Assembly: GCA_007127715.1 (NCBI GenBank)
Contig: SKYU01000033.1
Coordinates: 1 to 45,258 of the forward strand
Source: Gammaproteobacteria bacterium
Lineage (GTDB): Bacteria; Pseudomonadota; Gammaproteobacteria; Steroidobacterales; PWYM01
Length of the DNA stretch: 45,258 nt
Reading direction: 5' to 3'
Part shown: positions 1 through 10,720 of the stretch, piece by piece
Position numbering within the stretch: position 1 is the stretch's first letter
Layout: each line of letters begins with the position of its first letter
Program-made: the position numbers and the translations under genes
The notes under the pieces: model-generated
Told to the model about the DNA's origin: nothing
What the model saw: only the letters and a program-made list of their open reading frames with translations
The model's database searches: none

Positions 1-13
1 ATTTGACTTCCAT
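1..13 (-). CDS. accA: Probable first codons of acetyl-CoA carboxylase carboxyltransferase alpha subunit, truncated by left edge
   Basis: Minus strand reads ATG GAA GTC AAA T.. (M-E-V-K-[F/Y]) at 13..1, downstream of dnaE. dnaE-accA is common gammaproteobacterial synteny. Only four codons are visible. Confidence 0.35.
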
Positions 14-74
14 TTTTTTAGCCCGTCCCGCGCAGAGGCGCCAACACTACCCCTGTGCCCCGGCACTGACAAGT

Positions 75-94
75 GCGCCGGCCGCGACCGGCGC
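75..94 (-). terminator. GC-rich perfect hairpin directly after dnaE stop (no U-tract)
   Basis: GCGCCGG-ccgcga-CCGGCGC, 7-bp perfect stem; dnaE stop occupies 96-98. Confidence 0.35.
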
Positions 95-95
95 C

Positions 96-3000
96 TCATG
101 GCGCCGCGGCAGGCCCCGGGTAGAGCACCTGGACGTGCTCCTCGCCCACCAGCTGACCGAGCTGTTCGCGCAGCTCCCGGCTCGGGCGCACGCGCCACGC
201 CCCCCCGAGAGAGACCAGCCCACGGGCATCGCCACCGCGGTAATCCACGCACACGTCACACGGGCCTTCGCGCCACGGGGCCAGGGTCTCGCGCAGCATC
301 CGCACGAACGCCTGTCCCTGTCCCGGGGCCGGCGCGTCCCAGCGGATCAGCAGTCGGCGCGCGTGGGTCTCGATGCACTCGTCGGCGGCGTGCAGCACCT
401 TGGCGGCCAGCCGCCAGCCATCGATGAACTCGTCGAACCGAAGACTGCCCTCGGCGACGAGCACCTCGTCCACCACCGCCAGGTGCGCGTACTCGCGCGC
501 CGCCTCCTCGAACATCGAAAGTTCCAGCCGCCCCGTGCCGTCGTCGAGCACCAGGGTCAGGCGTCCGCCACGCCGACGGACCTCGACCACCAGGCCGGCC
601 GCCACCACATCGCGTCTCGCCTGGAAACGCTGGCCCGGGGCGGGCGCCGGGCCGCCCAGTTCCACCAGGGGCGCGGTGGTGAAATGCCGGCAGTGCTCGG
701 CATAGGGCTGGAACGGATGGCCGGTGAGATACAGCCCCAGGGCTTCCTTCTCGGCAGCCAGGCGGTCGCGCTCGCGCCATTCGGGAAGCTCGGCAAGCGG
801 CTCGTCGGCCACCGGCGAGGCCTCCGGACAGGCCGCGGCGAACAGGTCATCCTGACCGGCGGCACGCGAGCGTTCGTCCTGCTCCGCCGCCCGCAGGGCA
901 TGCTCCAGGCCGGCCATCAGACTGGCGCGGTTCGGCCCCAGCGCATCGAGTGCGCCGGCACGGATCAGCGCCTCCATGGCCCGTCGGTTCAGCCGGTGCA
1001 CATCGACACGCCGGCAGAAGGCCTGCAGCCCGGTGAATGCGCCGCCGGCCTCGCGCTCGGCGACGATGGCTTCGATGGCCGAACGTCCCAGGCCCTTGAT
1101 GGCGCCCAGACCGTAGCGGATGGCCTCGGGGCCAGCCACGGTGAAGCCGTACTCCGAGGCATTCACATCGGGCGGCAGCAGCGTCAGGCCCAGCTGCTCG
1201 ACATCGTCCTTGAGCACCACCAGCTTGTCGGTGTTGTCCATGTCGGCCGACATCACCGCCGCCATGAATGCCGCAGGATGGTGGGCCTTCAGCCAGGCGG
1301 TCTGATAGGACAGCAGGGCATAGGCGGCGGAGTGCGACTTGTTGAAGCCGTAACCCGCGAACTTCTCCATCAGGTCGAAGATGTAGCTCGCCTGCCCCTC
1401 ATCGACCCCCTGTTCGCGCGCTCCGGCCATGAACACGCTGCGCTGCTTGGCCATCTCCTCGGGCTTCTTCTTGCCCATGGCCCGGCGCAGCAGGTCGGCG
1501 CCGCCCAGCGAATAGCCTGCCAGCTCCTGGGCAATCTGCATGACCTGTTCCTGGTAGAGGATCACGCCGTAGGTGGGCTTGAGCACCGGCTCGAGACGCG
1601 GGTGGAGATAGTCGATGGGCCCGGCGTTGCGTCCATGCTTGCGGTTGATGAAATCATCGACCATGCCCGACTGCAGGGGCCCGGGCCGGAACAGCGCCAC
1701 CAGCGCGACGATGTCCTCGAAACAGTCCGGCTGCAGACGCTTGATCAGGTCCTTCATGCCGCGGGATTCCAGCTGGAACACCGCGGTCGTCCGGCAGGCC
1801 TTGAGCAGCCGGTAGGTCGCCTCGTCGTCCATCGGGAGCTCATCGATCACCAGCGCCGGCTCACCGGCCGCGGCGCGCTCGGCATTGATGATCGCCACCG
1901 CGCGGTCGATGATGGTGAGCGTTCTGAGCCCCAGAAAGTCGAACTTCACCAGACCGACGGCTTCGACATCGTCCTTGTCGAACTGTGTCACCGGGCTGGC
2001 CGAGCCCTCTTCGCAGTACAGCGGGGTGTATTCGGTCAGCCGGTCGGGGGCGATCACCACGCCACCGGCATGCTTGCCGGCGTTGCGCGCCAGCCCCTCT
2101 AGCCGACGGGCGAGGTCGATCAGGGTGCGGACGTCCTCCTCCTCATCGTAGCGGCGCCTGAGTTCGGCATCGGTCAGCGCCTTCTCCAGGGTCATGCCGA
2201 TCTCGAAGGGAATCATCTTGGCGATGCGATCGACGTGGCCGTAGGCCATGCCGAGCACCCTGCCGACATCGCGCACCACGGCGCGGGCGGCCATGGTGCC
2301 GTAGGTGATGATCTGGGAGACCCGGTCGCGGCCATAGCGGCTGGCGACATAGTCGATGACCCGGTCGCGGCCTTCCATGCAGAAGTCGACGTCGAAGTCC
2401 GGCATCGACACGCGCTCGGGATTGAGGAAACGCTCGAACAGCAGATCGTGCGCCAGCGGATCGAGATCGGTGATCCCGAGGCACCAGGCGACCAGCGAGC
2501 CCGCGCCGGAGCCACGGCCCGGACCGACGGGGATGCCGTTCTCCTTCGCCCAGCGGATGAAATCGGCGACGATCAGGAAGTAGCCCGGGAAGCCCATGCT
2601 GCAGATGACCTCGAGCTCGCGCGCGAGCCGTGCATCGTAGGCCTCGCGCGGGCGCATGGCGCCGTGGCGAGCCAGCCGGGCCTCGAGCCCGCGGCTGGAC
2701 TCGGCCGCAAGAAAGGCCTCGATGGTCATGCCCTCGGGGATGGGAAAGTCCGGCAGCACCGTGCGGCCCAGGGTCAGCTGCAGGTTGCAGCGCCGGGCGA
2801 TCACCAGCGTATTGGCCACCGCCTCGGGCAGGTCGGCGAACAGCGCGGCCATCTCCTGCGGAGATTTCAGCGACTGCGCCTCGCTGTATTCCCGCGGGCG
2901 GCCGGCATCGGTCAGAATGCGCCCGCCCGTGATGCAGACCCTGGCCTCGTGGGCCTCGAAATCCTCGGGCGTGAGGAAGCGTACGTCATTGGTCGCGACC

Positions 3001-3587
3001 ACGGGCACCCCGGTCTCGGCTGCCAGCCGGACGGCCTCGGCCACGTGCAGTTCCTCGTCCGGCCGCCCGCTGCGGCAGAGCTCCAGGTAATAGCGATCGC
3101 CGAACAGGGCCCGCCAGTGCGCCAGCCGGGCACGCGCCTCCTCCGCGCGGCTGGAGACCAGCGCACGCCCGACGTCACCCTCGCGTCCGCCCGACAGCGC
3201 GATGAGTCCGCGGACGCTGTCAGCGTCGAGCCAGGCCGGATCCACACGTGGCAGCCCGCGCACCTGGTTCTCCTGGTAGCCGCGACTGATCAGACGCGAG
3301 AGGTTGCGGTAGCCCTCGAAGTCCTGGCATAGCAGCGTCAGCCGGGTCGGCTTCTCCGCCGGGTCGTTGCCGCCGAGGCGGAGGTCCGCGCCGATGATCG
3401 GCTTGATGCCGGCCTGCTGAGCCGCGCGGAAGAACTTCACCATGGCAAACAGGTTGCCCTCGTCGGTGAGGGCCACGGCAGGCATCCCGGCATCCACACA
3501 GGCGCGCATCAGCCCGCCGATCCGCACCACACTGTCGATCAACGAGTACTCGGTGTGCACCCGCAGGTGGACGAAGGATGCGCTCAT
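96..3587 (-). CDS. dnaE: DNA polymerase III subunit alpha
   Basis: 1163 aa; PHP N-terminus ([19 protein letters not shown]), [49 protein letters not shown] overlap with rnhB. Confidence 0.98.
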   Translation of the reverse strand: MSASFVHLRVHTEYSLIDSVVRIGGLMRACVDAGMPAVALTDEGNLFAMVKFFRAAQQAGIKPIIGADLRLGGNDPAEKPTRLTLLCQDFEGYRNLSRLISRGYQENQVRGLPRVDPAWLDADSVRGLIALSGGREGDVGRALVSSRAEEARARLAHWRALFGDRYYLELCRSGRPDEELHVAEAVRLAAETGVPVVATNDVRFLTPEDFEAHEARVCITGGRILTDAGRPREYSEAQSLKSPQEMAALFADLPEAVANTLVIARRCNLQLTLGRTVLPDFPIPEGMTIEAFLAAESSRGLEARLARHGAMRPREAYDARLARELEVICSMGFPGYFLIVADFIRWAKENGIPVGPGRGSGAGSLVAWCLGITDLDPLAHDLLFERFLNPERVSMPDFDVDFCMEGRDRVIDYVASRYGRDRVSQIITYGTMAARAVVRDVGRVLGMAYGHVDRIAKMIPFEIGMTLEKALTDAELRRRYDEEEDVRTLIDLARRLEGLARNAGKHAGGVVIAPDRLTEYTPLYCEEGSASPVTQFDKDDVEAVGLVKFDFLGLRTLTIIDRAVAIINAERAAAGEPALVIDELPMDDEATYRLLKACRTTAVFQLESRGMKDLIKRLQPDCFEDIVALVALFRPGPLQSGMVDDFINRKHGRNAGPIDYLHPRLEPVLKPTYGVILYQEQVMQIAQELAGYSLGGADLLRRAMGKKKPEEMAKQRSVFMAGAREQGVDEGQASYIFDLMEKFAGYGFNKSHSAAYALLSYQTAWLKAHHPAAFMAAVMSADMDNTDKLVVLKDDVEQLGLTLLPPDVNASEYGFTVAGPEAIRYGLGAIKGLGRSAIEAIVAEREAGGAFTGLQAFCRRVDVHRLNRRAMEALIRAGALDALGPNRASLMAGLEHALRAAEQDERSRAAGQDDLFAAACPEASPVADEPLAELPEWRERDRLAAEKEALGLYLTGHPFQPYAEHCRHFTTAPLVELGGPAPAPGQRFQARRDVVAAGLVVEVRRRGGRLTLVLDDGTGRLELSMFEEAAREYAHLAVVDEVLVAEGSLRFDEFIDGWRLAAKVLHAADECIETHARRLLIRWDAPAPGQGQAFVRMLRETLAPWREGPCDVCVDYRGGDARGLVSLGGAWRVRPSRELREQLGQLVGEEHVQVLYPGPAAAP

Positions 3588-4246
3588 GGGCCGTCCGCCC
3601 CGGACTGCCGGGCCGCGCGTACCGGTCCGAAGCTCAGCCGATGCACCGGAGTCGGACCCAGCGCGGCCAGTGCGGCACGGTGCGCCGCCGTCGGATAGCC
3701 CTTGTGCGCCGCGAACCCGTAGCCGGGGTACTGCTGATCCAGCTCGCGCATCAACCCGTCGCGGTGCACCTTGGCGAGAATCGAGGCGGCGCCGATGGCC
3801 GCATCCAGGGCATCGCCGCCCACCATGCAGACAAGGGTTCCGGCAAACCCCGGCACCTCGGGCGCATGCGGGCCGTCCACCCTGAGCTCCCCGGGCGTCA
3901 CCCCCAGGCCGAGTATCGCGCGGCGCATGGCGAGCAGGCTGGCACCCAGGATGTTGAGCTGGTCGATTTCGCGGGGGTCGGCGGCACCGAGCGCCCAGGC
4001 GGCCGCCTCGTCGCGAATGCGCTCGGCCAGCGCCTCACGGCGACGCACGGTGAGGCGCTTGGAGTCGGCCAGCCCCGCGATCGGCCGCGCCGGGTCGAGC
4101 ATGACCGCCGCCGCGATCACAGGCCCGGCCAGCGGACCCCGGCCCACCTCGTCGACGCCGGCCACCCGTGGGAGCACGTCCGCCGACCCCGCCCGGCCAG
4201 CGGCCGAGGGGCGCTGGCGGGGGACAGGATGCGGATCAGGGCTCAT
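3584..4246 (-). CDS. rnhB: Ribonuclease HII
   Basis: [23 protein letters not shown] motif; located between lpxB and dnaE. Start taken at internal ATG (MSPDPHPV). Confidence 0.96.
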   Translation of the reverse strand: MSPDPHPVPRQRPSAAGRAGSADVLPRVAGVDEVGRGPLAGPVIAAAVMLDPARPIAGLADSKRLTVRRREALAERIRDEAAAWALGAADPREIDQLNILGASLLAMRRAILGLGVTPGELRVDGPHAPEVPGFAGTLVCMVGGDALDAAIGAASILAKVHRDGLMRELDQQYPGYGFAAHKGYPTAAHRAALAALGPTPVHRLSFGPVRAARQSGADGP

Positions 4247-5429
4247 TCGGGGCTCGGTATCCTGGCAGCAGGGACGCGACCGCAGCCGCTGCACTGCGGC
4301 TCGCGTCGCGCCTGAGGAGGGTCTGAAGTTTAGCAAACTCCCGCTGCTGCGTTGCCCGCTCAGCCGGGTCGTCGAGCAGCCGCGCCAGCGCCGGGCCCAG
4401 GCGCTCGGCCGTGACCTCGCCCTGCAGGAACTCCGGCACCACAGGCGCGTCGGTGAGCAGGTTCGGCAGGGCGAAATGGCGGATGCGGATCAGCCGCAGC
4501 GTCCGCACCAGCGCGAGACTGAGCGGTGACGCGCGATAGGCCGCGACCAGCGGGCAGCCGAGCAGTGCGCTCTCGAGCGTGGCTGTTCCCGAGGTCACGA
4601 GTGCCGCATCGGCCGCCACCAACGCCGTGCGTGCCTGACCCTCGACCAGCCGACAGCGCGCCGGGTCGACACCGGCATCCGCCAGCGCCGCGCGCAGCGC
4701 AGGCATGAGCGCCGGCCGTGCAACCGGAATGACACCGGTCAATCCGGGCAGGCTGCGGAGCAGCCAGGCCAGCGTCTCGGCGAATGGCCCCGCGAGGCGC
4801 TCGATCTCACCGCGTCGACTGCCAGGCAGGATCGCCAGCACCGGACCGGCCGCGGGCAGCGCGAGCGCCCGCCGGGCTGCTCCGGCATCGCCGTCGGGGG
4901 CGAGCTCGTCGGCCAGCGGATGCCCCACGAAGCGGGCATCCACGCCATGACGTGCGTAGAACCCTTCCTCGAACGGCAGCACGCAGAGCATGCGATCGAC
5001 GGCCTTGCGAATCGTGCGGATGCGGCCTTCACGCCAGGCCCACACACTGGGGCTCACGTAATGCACGGTGGTGATGCCGGCGGCCCGCAGCGTCTTCTCC
5101 ACGCCAAGGTTGAAATCGGGCGCGTCGATCCCGATGAACACGCTCGGGCGGGTCTCGAGCAGGCGTGCGATCAGCGCCCTTCGCAGGCGCAGCAGCCGCG
5201 GGAGGTCGCGCAGGATCTCGAACAGACCCATCACCGCCAGCTCATCGGCATCCCACCAGGGCTCGCAGCCGGCGGCCTGCATGGCCGGGCCGGCCACCCC
5301 GACGCAGCGCACGCCCGGAACACGCTGCCTGAGCTCGCGCACCAGCCCGGCCCCGAGCTGGTCACCGGACGCCTCGCCGGCCACCAGCGCCACTGTCAGT
5401 CCGGCGGAGGCCGGCAGGTTGGTGCTCAC
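4236..5429 (-). CDS. lpxB: Lipid-A-disaccharide synthase
   Basis: [64 protein letters not shown]; 397 aa; synteny. Confidence 0.97.
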   Translation of the reverse strand: MSTNLPASAGLTVALVAGEASGDQLGAGLVRELRQRVPGVRCVGVAGPAMQAAGCEPWWDADELAVMGLFEILRDLPRLLRLRRALIARLLETRPSVFIGIDAPDFNLGVEKTLRAAGITTVHYVSPSVWAWREGRIRTIRKAVDRMLCVLPFEEGFYARHGVDARFVGHPLADELAPDGDAGAARRALALPAAGPVLAILPGSRRGEIERLAGPFAETLAWLLRSLPGLTGVIPVARPALMPALRAALADAGVDPARCRLVEGQARTALVAADAALVTSGTATLESALLGCPLVAAYRASPLSLALVRTLRLIRIRHFALPNLLTDAPVVPEFLQGEVTAERLGPALARLLDDPAERATQQREFAKLQTLLRRDASRSAAAAVASLLPGYRAPNEP

Positions 5430-5451
5430 GCTCGCCCGGGCCAGGGCGGCA

Positions 5452-6222
5452 TCAGCGCAGGATGCCGCGCTCGCCGCGCTTCAGCGAGTCGATGAACACG
5501 CCGAGTTCCGGCTGCTCGGGCAGCCGGCGCTCCAGCTCCGCGACGGCCTCCTCGAGGCGCAGCTGCTGGCGGTAGACGACCTTGTAGGCCTCGCGGAGAT
5601 TGCGGATCTGGCTGGCATCGAAGCCCCGGCGGCGCAGGCCTTCCTGGTTGATGCCGCGTGGCACCGGCGGATTGCCGGTCACGATCACGTAGGCGGGCAC
5701 GTCGCGCCCCGCCGCCACCTGCATCCCGAGAAAGGCATGTGCTCCGATATGGCAGAACTGGTGGGCCCCGGAGAACCCGCCGAGGATCGCAAAGTCATCG
5801 ACGGTGACATGACCGGCAAGCGTCGCCCCGTTGGCCAGGATGGTGTGGTTGCCGATGACGCAGTCGTGGGCGACATGTACGTAGGCCATGATCCAGTTGT
5901 CATCACCGAGGGTCGTCTCGCCGCGGTCCTGCACCGTGCCGCGGTTGAGGGTGACGTACTCGCGGATGGTGTTGCGGTGGCCGATCACCAGCCGTGTCGG
6001 TTCACCGGCGTATTTCTTGTCCTGCGGCGCCTCGCCCAGCGAGGCGAACTGGAAAATCCGGTTGTCCTCGCCGATCACCGTGGGTCCCTTGATCACCACG
6101 TGCGGCCCGATGACCGTCCCGGCACCGATCTCGACGTCGTCACCGATGATCGAGAACGGACCGACCTCCACCGACTCGTGCAGCCTGGCACCCGGGGAGA
6201 TGATCGCTCGCGGGTCGATCAT
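5452..6222 (-). CDS. lpxA: UDP-N-acetylglucosamine acyltransferase
   Basis: 256 aa left-handed beta-helix hexapeptide repeats ([26 protein letters not shown]); [14 protein letters not shown]. Confidence 0.97.
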   Translation of the reverse strand: MIDPRAIISPGARLHESVEVGPFSIIGDDVEIGAGTVIGPHVVIKGPTVIGEDNRIFQFASLGEAPQDKKYAGEPTRLVIGHRNTIREYVTLNRGTVQDRGETTLGDDNWIMAYVHVAHDCVIGNHTILANGATLAGHVTVDDFAILGGFSGAHQFCHIGAHAFLGMQVAAGRDVPAYVIVTGNPPVPRGINQEGLRRRGFDASQIRNLREAYKVVYRQQLRLEEAVAELERRLPEQPELGVFIDSLKRGERGILR

Positions 6223-6671
6223 CCCTGCCTCCCGCGGGCTGCCATGAGCTCGGCCTTGGCCACCAGCTGTCCGTCGACCTCAGCCTGGGTGGAAAAGCGC
6301 CAGACGCCACGCATCTGGCGTTCCAGGCGGCCGTGCAGGATCAGCTGGTCGCCCGGCACCACGGGCCGCTTGAAGCGCACGTTGTCGACACCCGCGAGAT
6401 AATAGACCTCATCGGCCGCCGAGCGCTGGACGGTGGCATAGGCGAGGATGCCGGTGGCCTGCGCGAGAGCCTCGACGATGAGCACGCCGGGCATGACCGG
6501 ATTGCCCGGAAAATGCCCGGGGAAGAATGGCTCGTTGATGGTGACGTTCTTGAGGGCACGCACGTGGCTTCCGGGCTCGCACTCCAGCACCCGGTCAAGC
6601 AGCAGAAACGGATACCGGTGCGGCATCTGGCCGAGGATGCCCTCGATATCCATGTAGGTCTCATCAGTCAT
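6219..6671 (-). CDS. fabZ: 3-hydroxyacyl-[ACP] dehydratase
   Basis: [45 protein letters not shown]; start chosen at [10 protein letters not shown]. Confidence 0.97.
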   Translation of the reverse strand: MTDETYMDIEGILGQMPHRYPFLLLDRVLECEPGSHVRALKNVTINEPFFPGHFPGNPVMPGVLIVEALAQATGILAYATVQRSAADEVYYLAGVDNVRFKRPVVPGDQLILHGRLERQMRGVWRFSTQAEVDGQLVAKAELMAARGRQG

Positions 6672-7740
6672 CGGACTCCCCACCCGGCCCCTCGCCGGTC
6701 AAATTGTCGACACGCCGTTCGAGGCGGCGCAGGCGCTCGACGGTTTTCGCGAGCTGGCGGTAGCGGGCCACGCCGCGGCGCCATTCGCGCACCTCCTCAA
6801 CCGGGATGCCACTGCCATACATGCCCGGCTCGCGGATCGAATGGGTGACCATGGCGCGGCCCATCAGCACGACCCGGTCACAGATCTCCAGGTGACCGCC
6901 GATCCCGGCCTGCCCTGCGATCATGCAGTGACTGCCGATGCGTGTGCTGCCGGCGATCCCGACCATGGCGGCGATCGCCGTGTGCGCGCCGATGCGCACG
7001 TTGTGGGCCACCTGGATCTGGTTGTCGAGCTTCGCGCCCTCCTCGACGACCGTGTCCCCAATCGCGCCGCGGTCGATGGTGGTGTTGGCACCGATCTCGA
7101 CGTCGTCGCCAATCAGCACACCGCCCACCTGCGGGACCTTGAGCCATCGCCCGCCATCCTGGGCGATACCAAAGCCATCGGCCCCCAGCACCGCGCCGGG
7201 ATGCAGCAGGCAGCGCTCGCCGATCCGCACGCCGGGACCCAGGGTGACCCGAGCGACCAGGGTCGACCCGGCGCCGATGACGCTGTCGCGCATGACGACG
7301 CAGCCTGGACCCAGGCGCACCCCGCGCCCGACCTGGGCGCCCTCCTCGACCGTCACATGCGGCCCGATACTGGCCTCGGGATGCAGCTCCGCGGCCGGCG
7401 AGACGACTGCACTGGGGTCTACGCCAGGCGGGAAGACCGGTGGTGGATGCAGTAACGCGGCCGCGCGGGCGTAGCTCGCGTAGGGGTTGGGATGGATCAG
7501 GGCCGCGGCCGGGCATTCCCCGGCATCCTCCGGGGCGAGGACGACGGCGGTCGCCGCCGTTCGGGCCAGGGCCTGCCGGTAGGCTGGATTGGCGAGAAAA
7601 CTCAGCTGGCCGGACCGGGCGTGCTGCAGTGTGGCCACGCCGGTGACTCGCGCATCCGGGTCGCCCTCGAGCTCGCAGCCCAGGCGCACCGCGAGCTCAC
7701 CCAGCGACAGGCCGGGCCCCGTGCCAGCCTCCCCGCCCAT
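6664..7740 (-). CDS. lpxD: UDP-3-O-acylglucosamine N-acyltransferase
   Basis: Hexapeptide repeats, [42 protein letters not shown]; synteny skp-lpxD-fabZ. Confidence 0.97.
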   Translation of the reverse strand: MGGEAGTGPGLSLGELAVRLGCELEGDPDARVTGVATLQHARSGQLSFLANPAYRQALARTAATAVVLAPEDAGECPAAALIHPNPYASYARAAALLHPPPVFPPGVDPSAVVSPAAELHPEASIGPHVTVEEGAQVGRGVRLGPGCVVMRDSVIGAGSTLVARVTLGPGVRIGERCLLHPGAVLGADGFGIAQDGGRWLKVPQVGGVLIGDDVEIGANTTIDRGAIGDTVVEEGAKLDNQIQVAHNVRIGAHTAIAAMVGIAGSTRIGSHCMIAGQAGIGGHLEICDRVVLMGRAMVTHSIREPGMYGSGIPVEEVREWRRGVARYRQLAKTVERLRRLERRVDNLTGEGPGGESDD

Positions 7741-7754
7741 CGCGCCGCCCGCCC

Positions 7755-8294
7755 TCAGCGGCGGCCGGAATTACGGAAATTCGACTGCAGCGTCTCGAGA
7801 ATGCGCGGCGTGATGTCGATCCCCGAACTGGCGTAGATCACGCCCTCGGCGACGATCATGTCGTAGTTCTCGCGCCGGGCGTAGTCCTGGATCTCGCGAA
7901 CCAGCGAGCGCTGAAGTGCTCCGAGCTCCTCGTTGCGACGGAGATTGAAGTCTTCCACCAGTTCGTTCTGGCGGCGCGCCAGGTCGCGCTGGGTGTCGCG
8001 CAGCTGGCGTTCCATGTCGCGACGCTGGCCATCGGTCATCACGGCCTCATCGCGCTCGAAGCGCTCCTCGAGCTCGCGCAGCTCGTTGGCACGGGAGACC
8101 AGGTCGCGCTGGCGCGGACCGAACTCGTCCTGCAGGGACTCGACCACCGACTGTGCCTGTGGCGACTGCTCGAGCAGCGCGGCGAGGTTGACCACGCCAA
8201 CCTTCAGCTGGGCTTCGGCCTGCCCGGGAAGGGCAAGGGCGAGTGCCGCCGTGGCGAGCAGGGTGGTCAGGGAAAGCTTGCTTGCAGATGTCAT
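7755..8294 (-). CDS. skp: OmpH/Skp family periplasmic chaperone
   Basis: Signal peptide, KVGVVNLAALLEQSPQAQSVVESLQDEF, central coiled coil; between bamA and lpxD. Confidence 0.92.
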   Translation of the reverse strand: MTSASKLSLTTLLATAALALALPGQAEAQLKVGVVNLAALLEQSPQAQSVVESLQDEFGPRQRDLVSRANELRELEERFERDEAVMTDGQRRDMERQLRDTQRDLARRQNELVEDFNLRRNEELGALQRSLVREIQDYARRENYDMIVAEGVIYASSGIDITPRILETLQSNFRNSGRR

Positions 8295-8305
8295 AACTCC
8301 AAACC

Positions 8306-10720
8306 TCAAAATGCCGAGCCAATGGTGAACTGGAAGCGCTCGGTCTGATCAGGGAACCGTCGGTCATCGCCCTCGGAGGCGTTCAACGGAATACCATAAC
8401 TGAACCGGAAGATGCCAAGCGGTGCCAACCACTCCGCACCAATGCCGACCGACTGACGCAGGTCGTTGAAACTGAAGCGGTAGTCGATCGGATCGCCCTG
8501 GCGGTCGAAGAACTCCACGCCCCCGGTGGAGAACACATTGCCGATATCGTAGAACAGCACGAACCTCGCCCGATTGCGCCAGGCCTGCGGGATGGGCAGC
8601 ACGACCTCCGCCTGGCCGGCCACCAGCAGATTGCCGCCATAGGGATTCTGGAAGGTGTCCACCGGGCCCAGCCGGCTTTCGCGGAACCCGCGCACCGTGC
8701 CCGGTCCGCCCGCAAAGAAATTACGAAACGGTGGAATGGCCGTGGTGTCCCCGAGGGCCTCGGCGTAGCCGAGGTCCAGGTTGAAGCGCGTGGTCAGGTT
8801 GCGCCAGGGCCGCCAGTACTGGGTGCCGGAGTAGTTGAGGGAGAAATACTCGACGTCGCTGCCCGGGATGGTGTAGCCGAGGCTGATCCGATGACGGGCA
8901 CCGCGGTCGGCGAACAGCGCCCGGTTGCGGCTGTCGAACACCCAGCCGGCCACCAGCTCATAGGCGTCGAACTTCGTCCCGAGCACCGAGCGCTGCTCGT
9001 TCAGGGGTGTCTCGAAGGGCTTGCCGTTGTTGCGCACCCATTCCTGGGCCTGCAGCGTGCTGAACGTATCGACCAGCAGCTCGGCCCGCTGCCAGTTCAC
9101 CCCGATGCGCAGGGACTGGAATTCGCTGATCGGGTAGGCGTATTCCACTCCGGAGCTCAGCTGCTTGGTGGAGAAGTCCGAGGCCTGGGAGACGAACTGC
9201 ACGATGTCGCGATAGGACATCGAGATCGTCCGGCTGACGCCGTCGATGTTGGTGTAGGGATCGGTATGCGAGATGCTGTAGACGTCGCTGAAGCGCCCGC
9301 TCTGGATCTCTGCGGCCACCCGCTGGCCAGTCCCGCGGAAATTGCTGTGCACGAAATTGCCCGAGAGGATCAGGCGCTGGCTGGCGGAGTAGCCCAGGCC
9401 GCCACCGAACTGGCCCGGCAGGCCATACTCGATATCGACTTCGAGATCCACCTGGTCGGGCGTGCCGGCCACGGGCACGGTGTCGACGTCCACACCGTCG
9501 ATGTAGGGCAGCCGCTGGATACGGGTCTTGGAGCGCTCGACCTGCACGTTGGAGAGGTAGGCGCCCTCGAACTGGCGCATCTCGCGGCGGAAGACCTCGT
9601 CGTTGACGCGATCGGTGCCCCGGAAGTTGATCCGGCGGACATACACCCGGTTGCGGGGCTCGATGTAGATCGTGACGCTGGCCTCGAGGGTCTCGCGATC
9701 CAGGGTCGGCACGGGGTTGATGTCGGCGAAGGCATAGCCATCCGCCCCGAGACTGAAGCCGATCAGCTCGGCAGTCTGGTTGAGCAGCTGCTGCGAGAAG
9801 GTCTGGCCAGGGCGCACGAGCACCAGCGCATTCAGGCGCTCCTCGGGCACCGGCAGCTGGCCGGCAAGACGCACATCGGAGATCGTGTAGCGTTCACCCT
9901 CGTTGACGTTGATGGTGATGAAGATGTCTTTCTTGTCCGGCGAGATCGCCACCTGCGTCGACTCGATGTCGAAATCGGCGTAGCCGCGGTCCATGTAGAA
10001 CGAACGCAGGGTCTCGAGGTCACCCTGCAGCGCTTCACGCGCATAGCGGTCGTTCTGACGGAACCAGGAATTCCAGCGTGGCGTGGAGAGCTCGAACTGG
10101 CGCCGGAGTTCACGGTCGCTGAAGGTCTCGTTGCCGACGATGTTGATCTGACGGATGCGCGCGCGATCGCCCTCGACGATGTCGATCGCGATGGCGACCT
10201 GGTTGTCCGGGAGCTCCTCGACCGTCGTATCAACCGTGACGGCGTACTTGCCGCGGCTGAAATACTGCTCCGTGAGGAACTGGGTGACCTCATCGAGGAT
10301 GGCGCGGTCGAAGGTGCGCCCGGTGCGCAGGCCCACACCAGAGAGCGAGCGCATCAGGTCCTCGGTCTTGATGTCCTTGTTGCCCTCGATGGTGAAGGAC
10401 TGGATCGAAGGCCGCTCCTGCACGGCGATCACCAGGGTCTCCCCATCGCGGCGCAGCTCCACATCGCGGAAGAAACCCGTGGCGAACAGTGCACGGATGG
10501 CCTCGCGCGAGCGGCGGCCGTCCACCGTATCTCCGAGGTTGATCGGCAGATAGTTGTAGACCGTACCCTCGGCGATACGCTGCAGACCCTCTACGCGGAA
10601 GTTCCGTACCGTGAAATCATCGCCCTGCTGCGCCTGCGCAGCAACCGGCCCGCCCAGCGCCAGCGCGCAGGCCGCTGCCAGGACGGCGTTACGACGTCGT
10701 GTCTTCGCTCGAATCGTCAA
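8306..10720 (-). CDS. bamA: Outer membrane protein assembly factor BamA
   Basis: POTRA repeats then beta-barrel (GGPGTVRGFRESRLGP, C-terminal FTIGSAF). Likely TTG start overlapping rseP stop as TTGA; signal peptide [30 protein letters not shown]. Confidence 0.96.
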   Translation of the reverse strand: MTIRAKTRRRNAVLAAACALALGGPVAAQAQQGDDFTVRNFRVEGLQRIAEGTVYNYLPINLGDTVDGRRSREAIRALFATGFFRDVELRRDGETLVIAVQERPSIQSFTIEGNKDIKTEDLMRSLSGVGLRTGRTFDRAILDEVTQFLTEQYFSRGKYAVTVDTTVEELPDNQVAIAIDIVEGDRARIRQINIVGNETFSDRELRRQFELSTPRWNSWFRQNDRYAREALQGDLETLRSFYMDRGYADFDIESTQVAISPDKKDIFITINVNEGERYTISDVRLAGQLPVPEERLNALVLVRPGQTFSQQLLNQTAELIGFSLGADGYAFADINPVPTLDRETLEASVTIYIEPRNRVYVRRINFRGTDRVNDEVFRREMRQFEGAYLSNVQVERSKTRIQRLPYIDGVDVDTVPVAGTPDQVDLEVDIEYGLPGQFGGGLGYSASQRLILSGNFVHSNFRGTGQRVAAEIQSGRFSDVYSISHTDPYTNIDGVSRTISMSYRDIVQFVSQASDFSTKQLSSGVEYAYPISEFQSLRIGVNWQRAELLVDTFSTLQAQEWVRNNGKPFETPLNEQRSVLGTKFDAYELVAGWVFDSRNRALFADRGARHRISLGYTIPGSDVEYFSLNYSGTQYWRPWRNLTTRFNLDLGYAEALGDTTAIPPFRNFFAGGPGTVRGFRESRLGPVDTFQNPYGGNLLVAGQAEVVLPIPQAWRNRARFVLFYDIGNVFSTGGVEFFDRQGDPIDYRFSFNDLRQSVGIGAEWLAPLGIFRFSYGIPLNASEGDDRRFPDQTERFQFTIGSAF

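Noticed and set aside
3-2102. 699-aa plus-strand ORF antisense to dnaE
   Set aside because: Same codon-register artefact opposite dnaE; low-complexity Arg/Gly/His/Gln-rich product with no family signature.
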